NCBI RefSeq assembly: GCF_014635545.1
Contig: NZ_BMDA01000005.1
Location: 1 to 64,000, forward strand
Length of the DNA stretch: 64,000 nt
Reading direction: 5' to 3'
Source of the DNA: Acinetobacter courvalinii
GTDB taxonomy: Bacteria > Pseudomonadota > Gammaproteobacteria > Pseudomonadales > Moraxellaceae
Part shown: positions 39,048-49,010 of the stretch, piece after piece
How positions within the stretch are numbered: the stretch's first letter is position 1
Layout: each line of letters starts with the position of its first letter
Position numbers and translations under genes: made by a program
The notes under the pieces: model-generated
The model's input: only the letters and a program-made list of their open reading frames with translations
What the model was told of the DNA's origin: nothing
Databases searched by the model: none

Positions 39048-39466
39048 ATGCAAGTATTCCGTTCCAAAATCGACTGGTGATTTTGGGGTATCGTGATCGC
39101 AACCTCAGGCTTATTGCTGCAATTTTTGTGGACCATGTATATCAAGAGAACGATGCAGGAATATCCTGAACATGCAGTAATTTATTTTTTTACTATTGCA
39201 TTGTTGTGGTGGCCGATTCTAAATACGCGCTATATCGTGACAGAACAGCACTTAGTGATTCATTCAATGTTATTTAAGTGGCAGATCAACAGGTCAGACA
39301 TTACCAAAATCTCAGAAAGTCATAACATCATTTCATCTGCTGCCTTATCTTTGGATCGTTTACGCATTGATTATCAGAAAATGGTGTGATAAGTCATATT
39401 CTGATTTCACCTAAAGATAAAGATGTTTTCTGCAAGCTATTACAGCAAGGACATGATAATGCATAG
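39048..39466 (+). pseudogene. Broken PH-domain (YyaB-like) membrane protein gene
   Basis: From ATG 39048 the frame reads MQVFRSKIDW and then TGA (39078-39080), where the family has a second Trp (DWWFW). The same frame continues GIVIATSGLLLQFLW and on to LDRLRIDYQKM, then meets a stop at 39387. Two bases further on, a +2 frame continues VISHILISPKDKDVFCKLLQ to the stop at 39464-39466. The two lesions, one nonsense and one frameshift near 39383-39387, show that the gene is inactive unless the sequence has errors. The intact family has two TM helices followed by a small PH-type domain. Confidence 0.75.
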
Positions 39467-39589
39467 TTTAATAATTTTTTGCTTCAGATGAGCTAGATAA
39501 ACTTGTTTTTTGAATGGAAATAATTTTTTAGTTGTACGGAATAGTATGACTTGGATAAAATTCAATATTTAAAACCATGAGAAAATATA

Positions 39590-40453
39590 ATGAAAAAACA
39601 ATTGTTGATTGGGTTAAGTTTTTTAAGCCTAGTGGCTTGTAGTGAAGAAAATGATGATCATTATGGAACTGTTGATCCAAAGAATAACGCTTTTTACAGT
39701 TATGATCTTGCAGCCGCAAATCAATCAAACAAACTGATAAAAAAAAGCTATCAGATCGATAAAAATAATGATCTTTTAATTGCTTACAATGAAAAACCTG
39801 TATTACAAACGGAAGCTCTTCGAAACTTTATAACAAGCAATGGTATCTCAACAATATTTCCGCCACAAAATACAGCGGGAGCTTATATGGTGGGTCGTAA
39901 AGCAATATTTAATGATCGTGTTTTAGAATATGAACCTTATAATTTAGAACAGAGAACAACATTTAAGCTCACTTATCAGCTTAAGAAGATTGACTTATCT
40001 GGCTTACAAGTTTCGGACGCCGTGCGATACTTTTTAAGCCAAGCGACAGCATCAACTCTGATAAATGATGCAACACTGGAAATTCTTCAAGCTTTATTAT
40101 TTGCTAGTCAAGATAAATTCCCCTCAGGTGCAACATGTTGGCAGAAACAAGTTCAGTTGAGTACGCAAGATTATATTGAATCTTATCCGACACAAAATCT
40201 TGCGCACGTCAGCACGAGTAGTAATGTCCAAAATCAGGGAATCTGGCAAAATGCAGCATGGACAGCATTTCAACCCAGCACAGAGTTTAATTTAGCGAAT
40301 ACACGGATCCGTCATCAGGCTCGTGAATATTGGGGTTTTTACCATACTACAAGAGAAGTTCAAGTAGTTCCTTCCACAAATGAACTGGCCTGTGATTTAT
40401 TTAACGAGTCTGCATTTAAGAGCGTGGACAAAGTATTAGGCAAGGTTCTTTAA
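39590..40453 (+). CDS. Uncharacterised lipoprotein, 287 residues
   Basis: The signal peptide MKKQLLIGLSFLSLVA is followed by Cys17 and SEENDDHYG, a lipobox and an acidic linker. The mature part has two Cys (in ATCWQKQV and ELACDLF), several Gln-rich strands and no recognised motif. It may be related in style, but not visibly in sequence, to the lipoprotein at 36927. It precedes uvrC by 109 bases on the same strand. Confidence 0.72.
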   Translation: MKKQLLIGLSFLSLVACSEENDDHYGTVDPKNNAFYSYDLAAANQSNKLIKKSYQIDKNNDLLIAYNEKPVLQTEALRNFITSNGISTIFPPQNTAGAYMVGRKAIFNDRVLEYEPYNLEQRTTFKLTYQLKKIDLSGLQVSDAVRYFLSQATASTLINDATLEILQALLFASQDKFPSGATCWQKQVQLSTQDYIESYPTQNLAHVSTSSNVQNQGIWQNAAWTAFQPSTEFNLANTRIRHQAREYWGFYHTTREVQVVPSTNELACDLFNESAFKSVDKVLGKVL

Positions 40454-40562
40454 TCATCAATGTAATTTGAGTTATTCAATTGATAGATTTCAGCTCAATT
40501 GACTTGAAATTGATTTAGGCAGGCTACATCATCAAGATAATACTGATGATTAAAGCTGACTA

Positions 40563-42362
40563 GTGAATTCAAACGCTCGAGAACACATTGAAAAAATATT
40601 GGCGCATATGACCCAATTACCCGGTGTTTATAAAATGCTGGGTAAGGACGGCGAACTGCTATATGTGGGCAAAGCCAAAAACCTGAAAAACCGTGTCTCG
40701 AGCTATTTTGTAAAAACTATTGATCATCCGAAAACACAGGCTTTGGTGGCCCGTATTTATGATATTGAGTCGCTGGTGGTGCGCTCGGAAACGGAAGCAT
40801 TATTACTCGAACAAAACCTGATTAAACTGCATCGTCCGCCCTACAATATTATGCTGCGGGATGATAAGTCTTATGTCTATATCTTTGTGTCTGCGGATAA
40901 ACCTTATCCTCGGATTGCCAGTGGGCGAGGCAAGGGCAAGCACCAGATTGGCAAGTTCTTTGGGCCTTATCCCAGTGCCTATAGTGCCAGAGATACCTTA
41001 CTGGTTTTACAAAAATTATTTAATGTACGTCAGTGTGAAAACAGCTATTTTTCACAACGCAAACGCCCGTGTCTGCAATACCAGATTAAACGATGTACTG
41101 CGCCGTGTGTGGGTCTGATTAGCCCCGAAGATTATAAAGAAGATGTCGATAACTCGATCCGCTTCTTGCAAGGCGATACCAAAGAACTGAATCAGGAACT
41201 GATCAGCAAAATGGAGCAGGCGGCAGAAGCGCTGGAATTTGAGAAAGCCGTGTTCTATCGCGATCGTTTGGGCTTATTGCGTGAAGTTCAGGCCCAGCAA
41301 GCAGTATTTAAAATTAAGGGCGAGGCCGATATTCTGGCGATTGCCTATCAGGCAGGGGTGACTTGTGTCCAGATCATGCATGTACGTAATGGACGGATGC
41401 TGGGCGGTAAAAGTTATTTCCCGGATATGCTGAGTGATGATCTGGGGCAGATGCTCAGTGATTTTATAGCGAATTTTTATTTTCAGGTGGCTGATGAAGT
41501 GCCGTCTGAACTGATTGTGAATATCGACATTCCTGACAAGGTTCAACTGGAAGAGGCGTTACAGCAAAGCTTTCATAAAAAGGTCCAGATCAAGCATAAA
41601 GTACGTGAAACCCGGGCGGAATGGCTTGAGCTGGCGCAAATGAATGTCCAGCATGCGATTAAAGGTAAGTTGAGTAGTCATCTGGAACTGAATGAGCGTT
41701 TTCATCAGCTAGAACAGGTGGTTGGCCGCCCGATTGACCGGATTGAATGTTTTGATATCAGTCATACCATGGGCGAAGCACCGATTGCTTCTTGTGTGGT
41801 GTTCGATCAGGGCGGTGCCAGAAAACGTGATTATCGCCAGTTTGCCATTCAGGATATTACCGGTGGTGATGATTATGCCGCCATGCGTCAAGCGCTGATC
41901 CGTCGTTATAAAAAGAATATGCTGCCAGACTTGCTATTGATTGACGGCGGTAAAGGGCAGTTGCATATGGCGATGGAGGTGATGCAGGAGCTGCAGCTGG
42001 ATGCCTTTATGATTGGGGTGTCTAAAGGGGAAGGACGTAAACCTGGACTGGAAACGCTACATTTTACTGATGGCACCAAGATTCAATTGCCCGAAGATCA
42101 TAAAGCCTTGCATCTGATTCAGCAGGTCCGCGATGAAGCCCATCGTTTTGCCATTACTAAACATCGTGCCAAGCGCGATAAACGTCGCAGCAGTTCAGTT
42201 CTGGAAGCAATTCCTGGCTTGGGGCCAAAACGTAGACGCGATCTGCTCACCCATTTTGGTGGTATTCAAGGGGTATTAAAAGCTTCCGAAAAAGACTTGA
42301 TGCTTGTTCCTGGTTTGGGTGAAGTGCTGGCGCGAACAATTTATAAAATCTTGCATGAATAA
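40563..42362 (+). CDS. uvrC: Excinuclease ABC subunit C
   Basis: UvrC makes both incisions in nucleotide excision repair with UvrB. The 599-residue protein has an N-terminal GIY-YIG nuclease ([20 protein letters not shown], about 18-37). A Cys-containing segment follows, then the UVR domain ([16 protein letters not shown], about 220-236). The C-terminal RNase H-like nuclease contains [18 protein letters not shown] and [10 protein letters not shown], and paired helix-hairpin-helix motifs contain [13 protein letters not shown]. It starts with GTG at 40563. Length is typical (about 600-610). Confidence 0.97.
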   Translation: MNSNAREHIEKILAHMTQLPGVYKMLGKDGELLYVGKAKNLKNRVSSYFVKTIDHPKTQALVARIYDIESLVVRSETEALLLEQNLIKLHRPPYNIMLRDDKSYVYIFVSADKPYPRIASGRGKGKHQIGKFFGPYPSAYSARDTLLVLQKLFNVRQCENSYFSQRKRPCLQYQIKRCTAPCVGLISPEDYKEDVDNSIRFLQGDTKELNQELISKMEQAAEALEFEKAVFYRDRLGLLREVQAQQAVFKIKGEADILAIAYQAGVTCVQIMHVRNGRMLGGKSYFPDMLSDDLGQMLSDFIANFYFQVADEVPSELIVNIDIPDKVQLEEALQQSFHKKVQIKHKVRETRAEWLELAQMNVQHAIKGKLSSHLELNERFHQLEQVVGRPIDRIECFDISHTMGEAPIASCVVFDQGGARKRDYRQFAIQDITGGDDYAAMRQALIRRYKKNMLPDLLLIDGGKGQLHMAMEVMQELQLDAFMIGVSKGEGRKPGLETLHFTDGTKIQLPEDHKALHLIQQVRDEAHRFAITKHRAKRDKRRSSSVLEAIPGLGPKRRRDLLTHFGGIQGVLKASEKDLMLVPGLGEVLARTIYKILHE

Positions 42363-42463
42363 AAGGGCCAATTGACTTAATCGTCCTGTTCAGACTGTGT
42401 CAATGATCATTCACAAATCACGAAAAACGTTCAAAGATAGGACGTTTTGAACATGAAGGAAAA

Positions 42464-43264
42464 ATGATGTCATTGCTTCCGCTCTATCAGCAGGTTGAAC
42501 AACAACAGTGGATTGATATCCCGTCAGGCTGGCTGCAAGGCCGTACCGTGTTTGGAGGACTGGTCGCAGGCATTCTGATCCAGAAAGCTTTAAGTATTGT
42601 ACAAGATGCAGCAAAACAACTGCTGAGCTGTAATATCACGTTTGTGGGCCCGGTACAGCAAGGACAAGCCAATATTACCGCGGAAGTCTTACGTGAAGGC
42701 AAGTCGGTGACTACGCTGGAAGTGAGGTTATGGCAGAACGAGGCTGTACAAACGATCTTGATCGCCAGCTTTGGTTCAGCGCGCGAGTCCCGGATTCATG
42801 TTGAAAACTTGCCACAGGTGCCTGATTATCCAACGCCAGAGCAACTCGATAAAACCTTTTATATTGAAGGCTTAATGCCTGAATGTTTACAGCATTTTGA
42901 ACTGTGCTGGGCTGAAGGCAGTTATCCAATGGCTGGCAGTAAAGTGCCTGATTTTGGTGGATGGAGCCGTTTTTCACCCGATTTGCACCAGAACCGTGCC
43001 ATGCAGCTCCCTGATCTGTTTACCTTGATGGACGTGTGGCCGCCGGGGGTGTTGCCGATGTTTAAAATACCTGCACCGGCAAGTTCTTTATCTTGGCAGA
43101 TTACCTATTTACATCCGGTGGCGGAGCAGGTGCAAGACTGGTTTAAGTATAAAGTTGTGACCGAGTATGCAGAACATGGTTATTCCACCGAATATGCTTA
43201 TCTGTGGAACCGTGAAAACCGTTTAATTGCGGTGCTTAGACAAACAGTTGCGGTTTTTGCCTAG
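42464..43264 (+). CDS. Acyl-CoA thioesterase family protein (TesB-like double hot-dog)
   Basis: The 266-residue protein has two hot-dog halves. The N-terminal half contains WLQGRTVFGGLVAGILIQKA and the ITFVGPVQQGQANITAEVLREGKS strand set, typical of TesB/4HBT_3 thioesterases. The C-terminal half has DLFTLMDVWPPGVLPMF and SLSWQITYLHP. A second ATG three bases on is an alternative start. Substrate is unknown; medium- or long-chain acyl-CoA is likely by family. It lies 101 bases after uvrC and just before pgsA. Confidence 0.85.
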   Translation: MMSLLPLYQQVEQQQWIDIPSGWLQGRTVFGGLVAGILIQKALSIVQDAAKQLLSCNITFVGPVQQGQANITAEVLREGKSVTTLEVRLWQNEAVQTILIASFGSARESRIHVENLPQVPDYPTPEQLDKTFYIEGLMPECLQHFELCWAEGSYPMAGSKVPDFGGWSRFSPDLHQNRAMQLPDLFTLMDVWPPGVLPMFKIPAPASSLSWQITYLHPVAEQVQDWFKYKVVTEYAEHGYSTEYAYLWNRENRLIAVLRQTVAVFA

Positions 43265-43355
43265 TCGACACTGCGGTGCATTTCGTATAAAGTTGCCTAC
43301 ACATGAATACAATCTCAGCACATCCTTTGTGCAAACTGCATTTGATGCGAACAAC

Positions 43356-43955
43356 ATGGCGGTGTTTATGAGCACAGGGCAAATCCTGAACATTCCTAAT
43401 ATCTTAACCTTGGCACGTATTGCCCTGATTCCCGTGTTTCTGGTGATTGCTTACTGGCCACCAGCAATTGGAATTGCTGAGCATCATGGGGGCATGGTGC
43501 GTCATATGGTACTGACGGCGATCTTTGTTCTGGCAGCTATAACCGACTGGTTTGATGGCTATCTGGCACGAACCCTGAATCAGACCTCGGCCTTTGGACG
43601 CTTTCTGGATCCGGTTGCTGACAAGTTAATGGTTGCAGCGGCTCTGATCGTTCTGGTGCAATGGCAACCGACCATTTCCATGGCCTTTGCTGCGATCGTG
43701 ATTATTTCTCGGGAGATTACCGTATCTGCCTTACGTGAATGGATGGCGGAACTTGGTGCGCGTACCAGTGTTGCGGTTTCAACGGTCGGAAAATACAAAA
43801 CCGCCTTTCAAATGATTGCGATCAGCGTATTCCTGTTGAACTGGAAACCTTTGGAGATCTGGGCCTATGCCTTGCTCTATGCTGCTGTCATCTTAACCTT
43901 ATGGTCGATGTTTATTTACATGAAAGCTGCGTGGCCGTATTTAAAACAGCCTTAG
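43356..43955 (+). CDS. pgsA: CDP-diacylglycerol-glycerol-3-phosphate 3-phosphatidyltransferase
   Basis: PgsA makes phosphatidylglycerophosphate, the first committed step to phosphatidylglycerol and cardiolipin. The protein is about 199 residues from ATG 43356 (an alternative ATG is at 43368). It has four to five TM helices and the CDP-alcohol phosphotransferase motif DGYLARTLNQTSAFGRFLDP, then VAD (D-G-x2-A-R-x8-G-x3-D-x3-D). An upstream in-frame GTG at 43227 lies inside the thioesterase gene and is not used. It follows that gene by 91 bases. Confidence 0.95.
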   Translation: MAVFMSTGQILNIPNILTLARIALIPVFLVIAYWPPAIGIAEHHGGMVRHMVLTAIFVLAAITDWFDGYLARTLNQTSAFGRFLDPVADKLMVAAALIVLVQWQPTISMAFAAIVIISREITVSALREWMAELGARTSVAVSTVGKYKTAFQMIAISVFLLNWKPLEIWAYALLYAAVILTLWSMFIYMKAAWPYLKQP

Positions 43956-44007
43956 AAGCTAAGTCCACCTAGCCGGCGCAAATTTAAAAAAAAATTAGAG
44001 AATAACT

Positions 44008-44042
44008 GCACTCACGATGCTTGATTGGACAAGCGTGAGTGC
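44008..44042 (+). terminator. Hairpin after pgsA (weak terminator)
   Basis: GCACTCACG pairs with CGTGAGTGC and GCTTG with CAAGC inside, with a small bulge. A short TT follows, with no long T-run. Confidence 0.5.
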
Positions 44043-44069
44043 TTAAAACGATAAGTTGGGAATACATCA

Positions 44070-45230
44070 ATGTCATCAGTATTATATTTATCTGACCAAT
44101 TCTTACATCAATTGCAAGGCCAAAAATCCCACACGATTGATTGTCATGCGGTCAGTCAGTACAAGAAAAATTTGCAAGAAATCAGGCAGCGCAAGCAATG
44201 GAAAACCTCGGGAACGGGGGCACAATTCATGGGTGTCGCGAATTATAGCGAGCAAGAAGAGTTGGCGCATGTTTATCCTGTTGATGCGGTTTTAATAGAT
44301 GAGCAGCATTTAATTTATGCAGCACAATTGCAGGATGGCTGTGCGATTTACATCAAATCACTCTTGGATCTACAGCAACCCGAAGCATTAATATTAAGGA
44401 ATAATGAATTTATTATTCATCACATGGATTACGATGCGCAGAATAAAAGGCTAGTTTTATCAGCTAGTCCAGAGCATGCCTATGAACGTCATCTTTGTAT
44501 TTTAGGTTTAGATTCTAATCGGATTCAATATGTTACAGAAGGTGATTGTCAGGATCAGCACCCATGTTTTGATCCACAAAATCCAGACATTATTTATTAC
44601 GATAGTTGTGGTTTTGCCTATGATCAGCAAGGAAGTGTCAGTATCGGGCCTCGGGAAGTGTGTCGTTTGAATCTGCAAACAGGTGATCTGGAAACAATTA
44701 TTGCCGACCCTCGTTATGATTGCTACAAACCAAAAATAGATGCGAAGGGACAGCTACATTTTTTAAAGCGACCTTATAAGAATCAACACTATCGTGGCAA
44801 TTCTTTAAAAGATATTGTATCTGCGCCATTTAAAATTATTCGGGCAGTATTTGGCTGGTTGGATTTCTTTACCCAGCGCTATACAGGTGAATCCTTGAAA
44901 TCAACCTCAGGTAGTAACCCTGCGAAATCGAGACAGAAATCAGAAGAAGAACTGTTTGTGGAAGGAAATTTGATTAAGGCACAAAAGGCAGTGCAGCAAA
45001 ATCAAAATGCTGGAGAGAAATTTGCTGGCGTTATTCCACGTAGTTGGGAGCTGGTCCTGTATTCAAGCACAGGAGAGCAAAAAGTACTTAAACGAGGTGT
45101 ATTGAGTTATAACTTGAATACTGAGGATACAGTTCTTTATTCAAATGGAAAGCACCTGATATCTATTGCAGCTGATCAGACTGAGACGATGTTGGTAGAA
45201 GCCAAGCTGATTCAAAAAATCATATGTTAA
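44070..45230 (+). CDS. Uncharacterised 386-residue protein (beta-propeller-like in part)
   Basis: No signal peptide or TM segment is seen, so it is probably cytoplasmic. Residues about 75-230 show TolB/propeller-like blades, such as DAVLIDEQHLIYAAQLQDG, QHPCFDPQNPDIIYYDSCG and YKPKIDAKGQLHFLKRPY. A Lys/Ser-rich stretch (about 290-320) interrupts this before a C-terminal SWELVLYSSTGEQKVLKRG pair of strands. The interruption could be a flexible insertion or domain boundary. The gene stands alone and ends at a terminator. I do not recognise the family. Confidence 0.75.
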   Translation: MSSVLYLSDQFLHQLQGQKSHTIDCHAVSQYKKNLQEIRQRKQWKTSGTGAQFMGVANYSEQEELAHVYPVDAVLIDEQHLIYAAQLQDGCAIYIKSLLDLQQPEALILRNNEFIIHHMDYDAQNKRLVLSASPEHAYERHLCILGLDSNRIQYVTEGDCQDQHPCFDPQNPDIIYYDSCGFAYDQQGSVSIGPREVCRLNLQTGDLETIIADPRYDCYKPKIDAKGQLHFLKRPYKNQHYRGNSLKDIVSAPFKIIRAVFGWLDFFTQRYTGESLKSTSGSNPAKSRQKSEEELFVEGNLIKAQKAVQQNQNAGEKFAGVIPRSWELVLYSSTGEQKVLKRGVLSYNLNTEDTVLYSNGKHLISIAADQTETMLVEAKLIQKIIC

Positions 45231-45245
45231 TATACTTTTAACTGT

Positions 45246-45274
45246 AAAAGCCTTCAAACAAGAAGGCTTTTTTT
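45246..45274 (+). terminator. Terminator of the 386-residue protein gene
   Basis: AAAAGCCTTC pairs with GAAGGCTTTTTTT around a 6-base loop. Confidence 0.93.
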
Positions 45275-45440
45275 ATGGCATAAACATACATCAGGCAAGA
45301 AAAAAGCCCATAACAACGATGAGCTTAGTTCTCTGAGGAAAGTCATGCTCTTTTGGGAGAGTATGCTGAAGAACATAATCATCATATGAGAATTTATTGC
45401 TATTTACAACCGTGTAAAATGTAAAAGTTTTTTAATATTC

Positions 45441-46220
45441 TCAAACTGGCTGGCCGTGGCTCTCAGACAAGCTTACAAATTTATGTTCAATCTGATGGGC
45501 ATTATTTTGCAAAATCTCAATCAACTTTTGGATGTTGATGAAGTCAAAACGGTTCTTCGAGGCCACCAGGGTCAGTGCAATCGGTGCTTCTTTACTGGAG
45601 AAACGGATAGGTACCGACAAACTACACAGTTGAGGATCAATTTCACCTTGAGATAAATAGAAGCCTTGTTTCTTGATTTTGCGCATATGTTGAATGAACT
45701 CTTCCTGGGTTTGCGCAAATCCGACTTGTGCCAATTCTTTTGAAAACTGCTGATAATAGGCCTGAATCCGTTGCTTGGATAAATGAGCGATCACGATTTT
45801 AGGTGAAGCGCCAATATACACCGGACGTGGACATCCCCGGCCAAAAGACAGTAATTCTGCATCCTTAAAGGTCTCATGATGCAGATCGATACAGTAATCA
45901 TGATTTAAATAGGTGAGTAAACAACACAATTCGGTGCGTTCCACAATATCGCGCATAAACGGAATACTGATCTGAACCAGAGGATCAGTACTATGCGAAA
46001 TATAGTCAAGTACTGCAATTTTAGAGCCAAGGGTATAGTCACCCGAGGTACCACTAATGCGCTTGAGTATATCGGCCGAGACCAGTTCTTTTAAATAACG
46101 ATAGGCAGTGGGTTTAGAAAGACCAAGCTCATCACAAATGATATCGACATTGATAATCGGACGTGAAACTGAAAATAAATCCAGTACGGTGAGAATTTTA
46201 CCAAAACTCGAAATTGCCAT
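45441..46220 (-). CDS. IclR-family transcriptional regulator
   Basis: The product is 259 residues from the ATG at 46220 (a TTG at 46244 would add 8). An AAGGAG lies 13 bases upstream of that ATG. The N-terminal winged-helix domain (about 1-65) contains ICDELGLSKPTAYRYLKELV. The C-terminal effector domain contains RGCPRPVYIGASPKIVIAHL and the GFYLSQGEID strand of IclR-type ligand domains. Several Acinetobacter IclR regulators, such as PcaU and PobR, respond to aromatic acids. This one is divergent from an AaeB-like exporter operon, so sensing an aromatic acid is a fair inference. Confidence 0.9.
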   Translation of the reverse strand: MAISSFGKILTVLDLFSVSRPIINVDIICDELGLSKPTAYRYLKELVSADILKRISGTSGDYTLGSKIAVLDYISHSTDPLVQISIPFMRDIVERTELCCLLTYLNHDYCIDLHHETFKDAELLSFGRGCPRPVYIGASPKIVIAHLSKQRIQAYYQQFSKELAQVGFAQTQEEFIQHMRKIKKQGFYLSQGEIDPQLCSLSVPIRFSSKEAPIALTLVASKNRFDFINIQKLIEILQNNAHQIEHKFVSLSESHGQPV

Positions 46221-46395
46221 GATGCGTTGTCTACTCCTTGCCAAATAACGTGAAAACCGAACTTTTATTGCTTTATAACAGAAAAGGCTTAAGTGGGGTA
46301 TGGGATTTTAAATTTGCTCAGCTTCGATCAGGAAATAGAGGCCGTTGTTGAGAAAATTCTGAAATATCAGCGTCATTATTTTAGATTAAAATTAA

Positions 46396-46427
46396 AAATT
46401 ATCAAATAGTGATAATTTGTGTTGACT
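46396..46427. promoter_or_regulatory. Candidate IclR operator with promoter -35
   Basis: AAATTATCA (46396-46404) and TGATAATTT (46410-46418) form a perfect 9-base inverted repeat with a 5-base spacer. A TTGACT lies directly after it (46422-46427), positioned for a promoter to the exporter operon, though the -10 is poor. The pair lies between iclR and the exporter gene. Operator role is inferred. Confidence 0.5.
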
Positions 46428-46648
46428 AATTCGCTTTGTTTTGAAAAAATTAGCAGCACAATGTCTTATTTGGATAATTATTTTTAGGGAAATCTCTCTA
46501 AACATACCAAGCACAAGCATTGTATATCACTCCCAATACCCAGTTTTATTCCTATCAATTGCCCTGATTTGAATTCTTCAGATCAGTCTGGACAAGTCGT
46601 CACCTATTTATTGATGTGATGAGGATCAAACTGACCCTGAATTGAGAC
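46428..46648. other. Leader of the exporter operon
   Basis: No ORF or strong hairpin is seen. It spans the rest of the divergent spacer from the TTGACT at 46422 to the exporter start at 46649. The 46221-46395 part, on the regulator side, likewise holds no recognisable gene. Confidence 0.5.
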
Positions 46649-48748
46649 ATGTTCATGCTATTTAAACAGTTGTTGGCTTTTAGACCGAGTCGACTCGACA
46701 TCATCTTTGCGTGCAAAACATTTGTAGCAGGTATGCTGGCATTGTTTATTTCGTTTGAACTGGACCTGATCAATCCGATGTGGTCGATTGGTACCGTGCT
46801 GATTATTGCCAATCCTTATTCAGGGATGGTGTCTTCCAAATGTGTGTACCGTTTAGTGGGAACCGTTGCGGGGGCAATCATTGCCTTATTGCTGACACCG
46901 CATTTTATTAATACGCCGTGGCTATTCACCATTATCCTGTCTTTATGGGTCGGTTTTGCCTTGTATGTGTCATTACTTGACCGCACGCCACGCAGTTATG
47001 TGTTCATGCTGGCGGGGTATTCCACGGCAATGATTGTATATAACGCGATTACGTATATCGATACCTATAATATTTTTGATATTGCCATGGCTCGGGTGCT
47101 GGAAATTTCTATTGGGGTGGTGGCCACCGCCGTGGTCTCAGCCACCTTTTTTCCGGTCCATGTCGGGGCCATGATCAAGCAGCGTGTCAATAAAACCCTG
47201 AATGATCTGGAAAATACCTTTGAGCGTTTGATTACCGCGCAGAAAGAACCAGAAAACTATACCCAGGTTTTATCGGTCATTACCCGCGATGCTTCCGATA
47301 TTCATGCCTTGGCCGTGCATCTGGCTTATGAAAAAGGTGAGCTCAATGGCATGACCAAACCCTTGCAGGAAATGCTGCATCAGGTGTCTTTGGTGGTAGC
47401 GAATCTGGTGGCTTTGTCGCAACGGGTGAAACAGCTCGGGCAAATGCAATTGACCAGTCTGACCCCACATTTAGATCGGCTTCGTCAGGATACCTTGACC
47501 TTTTTAAAACAGGAACGGGGTTTAACACCAGCAGATTTACAAACATTGCCTGATAGTTTTGAACAGGACTTTGCTGAGTTGATGTCGATTGCAACGCCTG
47601 AACAGCAAATTGTACTGGCAGCCTTGAAAATGGATGTGCGTCATTTTATTGCCAATATGCTGGCGGTAAAACTGATCTGGCAACAGATCCAGCAGGGCAA
47701 AAAAGACATACCCGCTGAAATTACCTCGATCACTACCAAATATCCGAGTTTGCACCGCGATCATGGTATTGCGATTCGCGGTGGCATTAGTGCCGTGCTG
47801 ATCACGTTTATTGTTACCGGTGCCTGGATTTTATCAGGCTGGAAAGCCGGCTTCATGATGGCGCAAATGGGTGCCATCACGGCCTGTATCCTGACCGCTC
47901 TGGATAATCCGGTGCCAGTGTTACGCATCTTTATCTGGGGCAGTATCGTTTCGGCAGGTCTGGTGTTTCTATATGCCTTTGGTATCTTCCCGCACGTCAC
48001 TCACTTCTGGCAGTTGGCGCTGGTATTGTTCCCGGTGTTTCTGGTCGCCGTGACCATGATGGCAAACCAGATGCTGATGCCAATCGGTATGGTACTGGGC
48101 ATTAACACCATGATGGGTTTGAACTTGCATAATCAATACACCATGGATGCCGTGTCTTATCTGGACAGTTCCTTTGCTATGGTCCTAGGGGTGATGGTGT
48201 CGCTGATTGTGATTGATCTGGTACGTGCGGTTTCTCCGGATACCAGTGCGACACGGATTCTGGCTTTGCATTATCAGGCCATGCGACAGGCATTACATCT
48301 GTCTTATGGCAGTGACTTCAAGATTCATTTACGTAGCATGCTGGATCGTGTCGGTGTATTGAATACCAAGATGGTACAAAATCCAGAAATTAAAACAGCG
48401 ATTCAAAATGCTTTGGTGGAAAGTAGCTCGATTGTGGATCTGGTACGTTTACAGGAAATTAGCCAGAAATTGCCGCAACTGGCAGAACTGCAACAAGAAT
48501 TGAATATGTTACAGCAACAACTGACCGCGTATTTTCAGGCACAAGAGAAGCAACTGTCGATTCATCATTTTCCAGCAGAGATCGTACAGCAAATCGCGCG
48601 TTTGCAGCATATCGCTCCACAGATTGAAGATGCTCAATTACGTCAACGACTACTGATTTCGCTGAATAATATCTGCGAAAGCATTGGTCATATTTCCACA
48701 GAACAGCGCTATTCAGACATGTATGGCTTAGGTGTATCTCATGGGTGA
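46649..48748 (+). CDS. FUSC-family aromatic-acid exporter (AaeB-like)
   Basis: The 699-residue inner-membrane protein has two sets of about five TM helices (about 15-170 and 375-525), each followed by a helical cytoplasmic domain. This is the FUSC/ArAE architecture. The N-terminal part RPSRLDIIFACKTFVAGMLA is typical of p-hydroxybenzoic acid efflux AaeB and fusaric-acid resistance proteins. A second in-frame ATG is at 46655. It overlaps the next gene by 8 bases and forms a three-gene efflux operon with the DUF1656 and HlyD-family genes. The IclR regulator is divergent. Confidence 0.9.
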   Translation: MFMLFKQLLAFRPSRLDIIFACKTFVAGMLALFISFELDLINPMWSIGTVLIIANPYSGMVSSKCVYRLVGTVAGAIIALLLTPHFINTPWLFTIILSLWVGFALYVSLLDRTPRSYVFMLAGYSTAMIVYNAITYIDTYNIFDIAMARVLEISIGVVATAVVSATFFPVHVGAMIKQRVNKTLNDLENTFERLITAQKEPENYTQVLSVITRDASDIHALAVHLAYEKGELNGMTKPLQEMLHQVSLVVANLVALSQRVKQLGQMQLTSLTPHLDRLRQDTLTFLKQERGLTPADLQTLPDSFEQDFAELMSIATPEQQIVLAALKMDVRHFIANMLAVKLIWQQIQQGKKDIPAEITSITTKYPSLHRDHGIAIRGGISAVLITFIVTGAWILSGWKAGFMMAQMGAITACILTALDNPVPVLRIFIWGSIVSAGLVFLYAFGIFPHVTHFWQLALVLFPVFLVAVTMMANQMLMPIGMVLGINTMMGLNLHNQYTMDAVSYLDSSFAMVLGVMVSLIVIDLVRAVSPDTSATRILALHYQAMRQALHLSYGSDFKIHLRSMLDRVGVLNTKMVQNPEIKTAIQNALVESSSIVDLVRLQEISQKLPQLAELQQELNMLQQQLTAYFQAQEKQLSIHHFPAEIVQQIARLQHIAPQIEDAQLRQRLLISLNNICESIGHISTEQRYSDMYGLGVSHG

Positions 48749-48947
48749 ACTTAATCTTTATGGCATTTATATTCCGATTCTTTTGGTACAGGCCATTATT
48801 GCCTATGTATTGTTTAAGCTTGCAGGTCCATGGCTTGATCGGTTGATCAGTAAAGGCTGGATTGCACTGCCGAGTATTTTTAATTTGTGCTTTTACTTGG
48901 GACTCTTGCTGCTGGTGCACGGGTTATTTGTATGGTTCTGGGCTTAA
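48741..48947 (+). CDS. DUF1656 small membrane protein (AaeX-like)
   Basis: The 68-residue product has two TM helices: YGIYIPILLVQAIIAYVLF (about 6-24) and IFNLCFYLGLLLLVHGLFVW near the C-terminus. The start ATG (48741) overlaps the stop of the exporter gene (ATGGGTGA), so the two are translationally coupled. This size and order match AaeX of E. coli. The function of AaeX-type proteins is not known. Confidence 0.9.
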   Translation: MGELNLYGIYIPILLVQAIIAYVLFKLAGPWLDRLISKGWIALPSIFNLCFYLGLLLLVHGLFVWFWA

Positions 48948-49010
48948 GTGTTTTGAATAACGCATCTATGAAATTTAATGATTTAAAGATAAATGGTAAA
49001 GGTAATGAAC

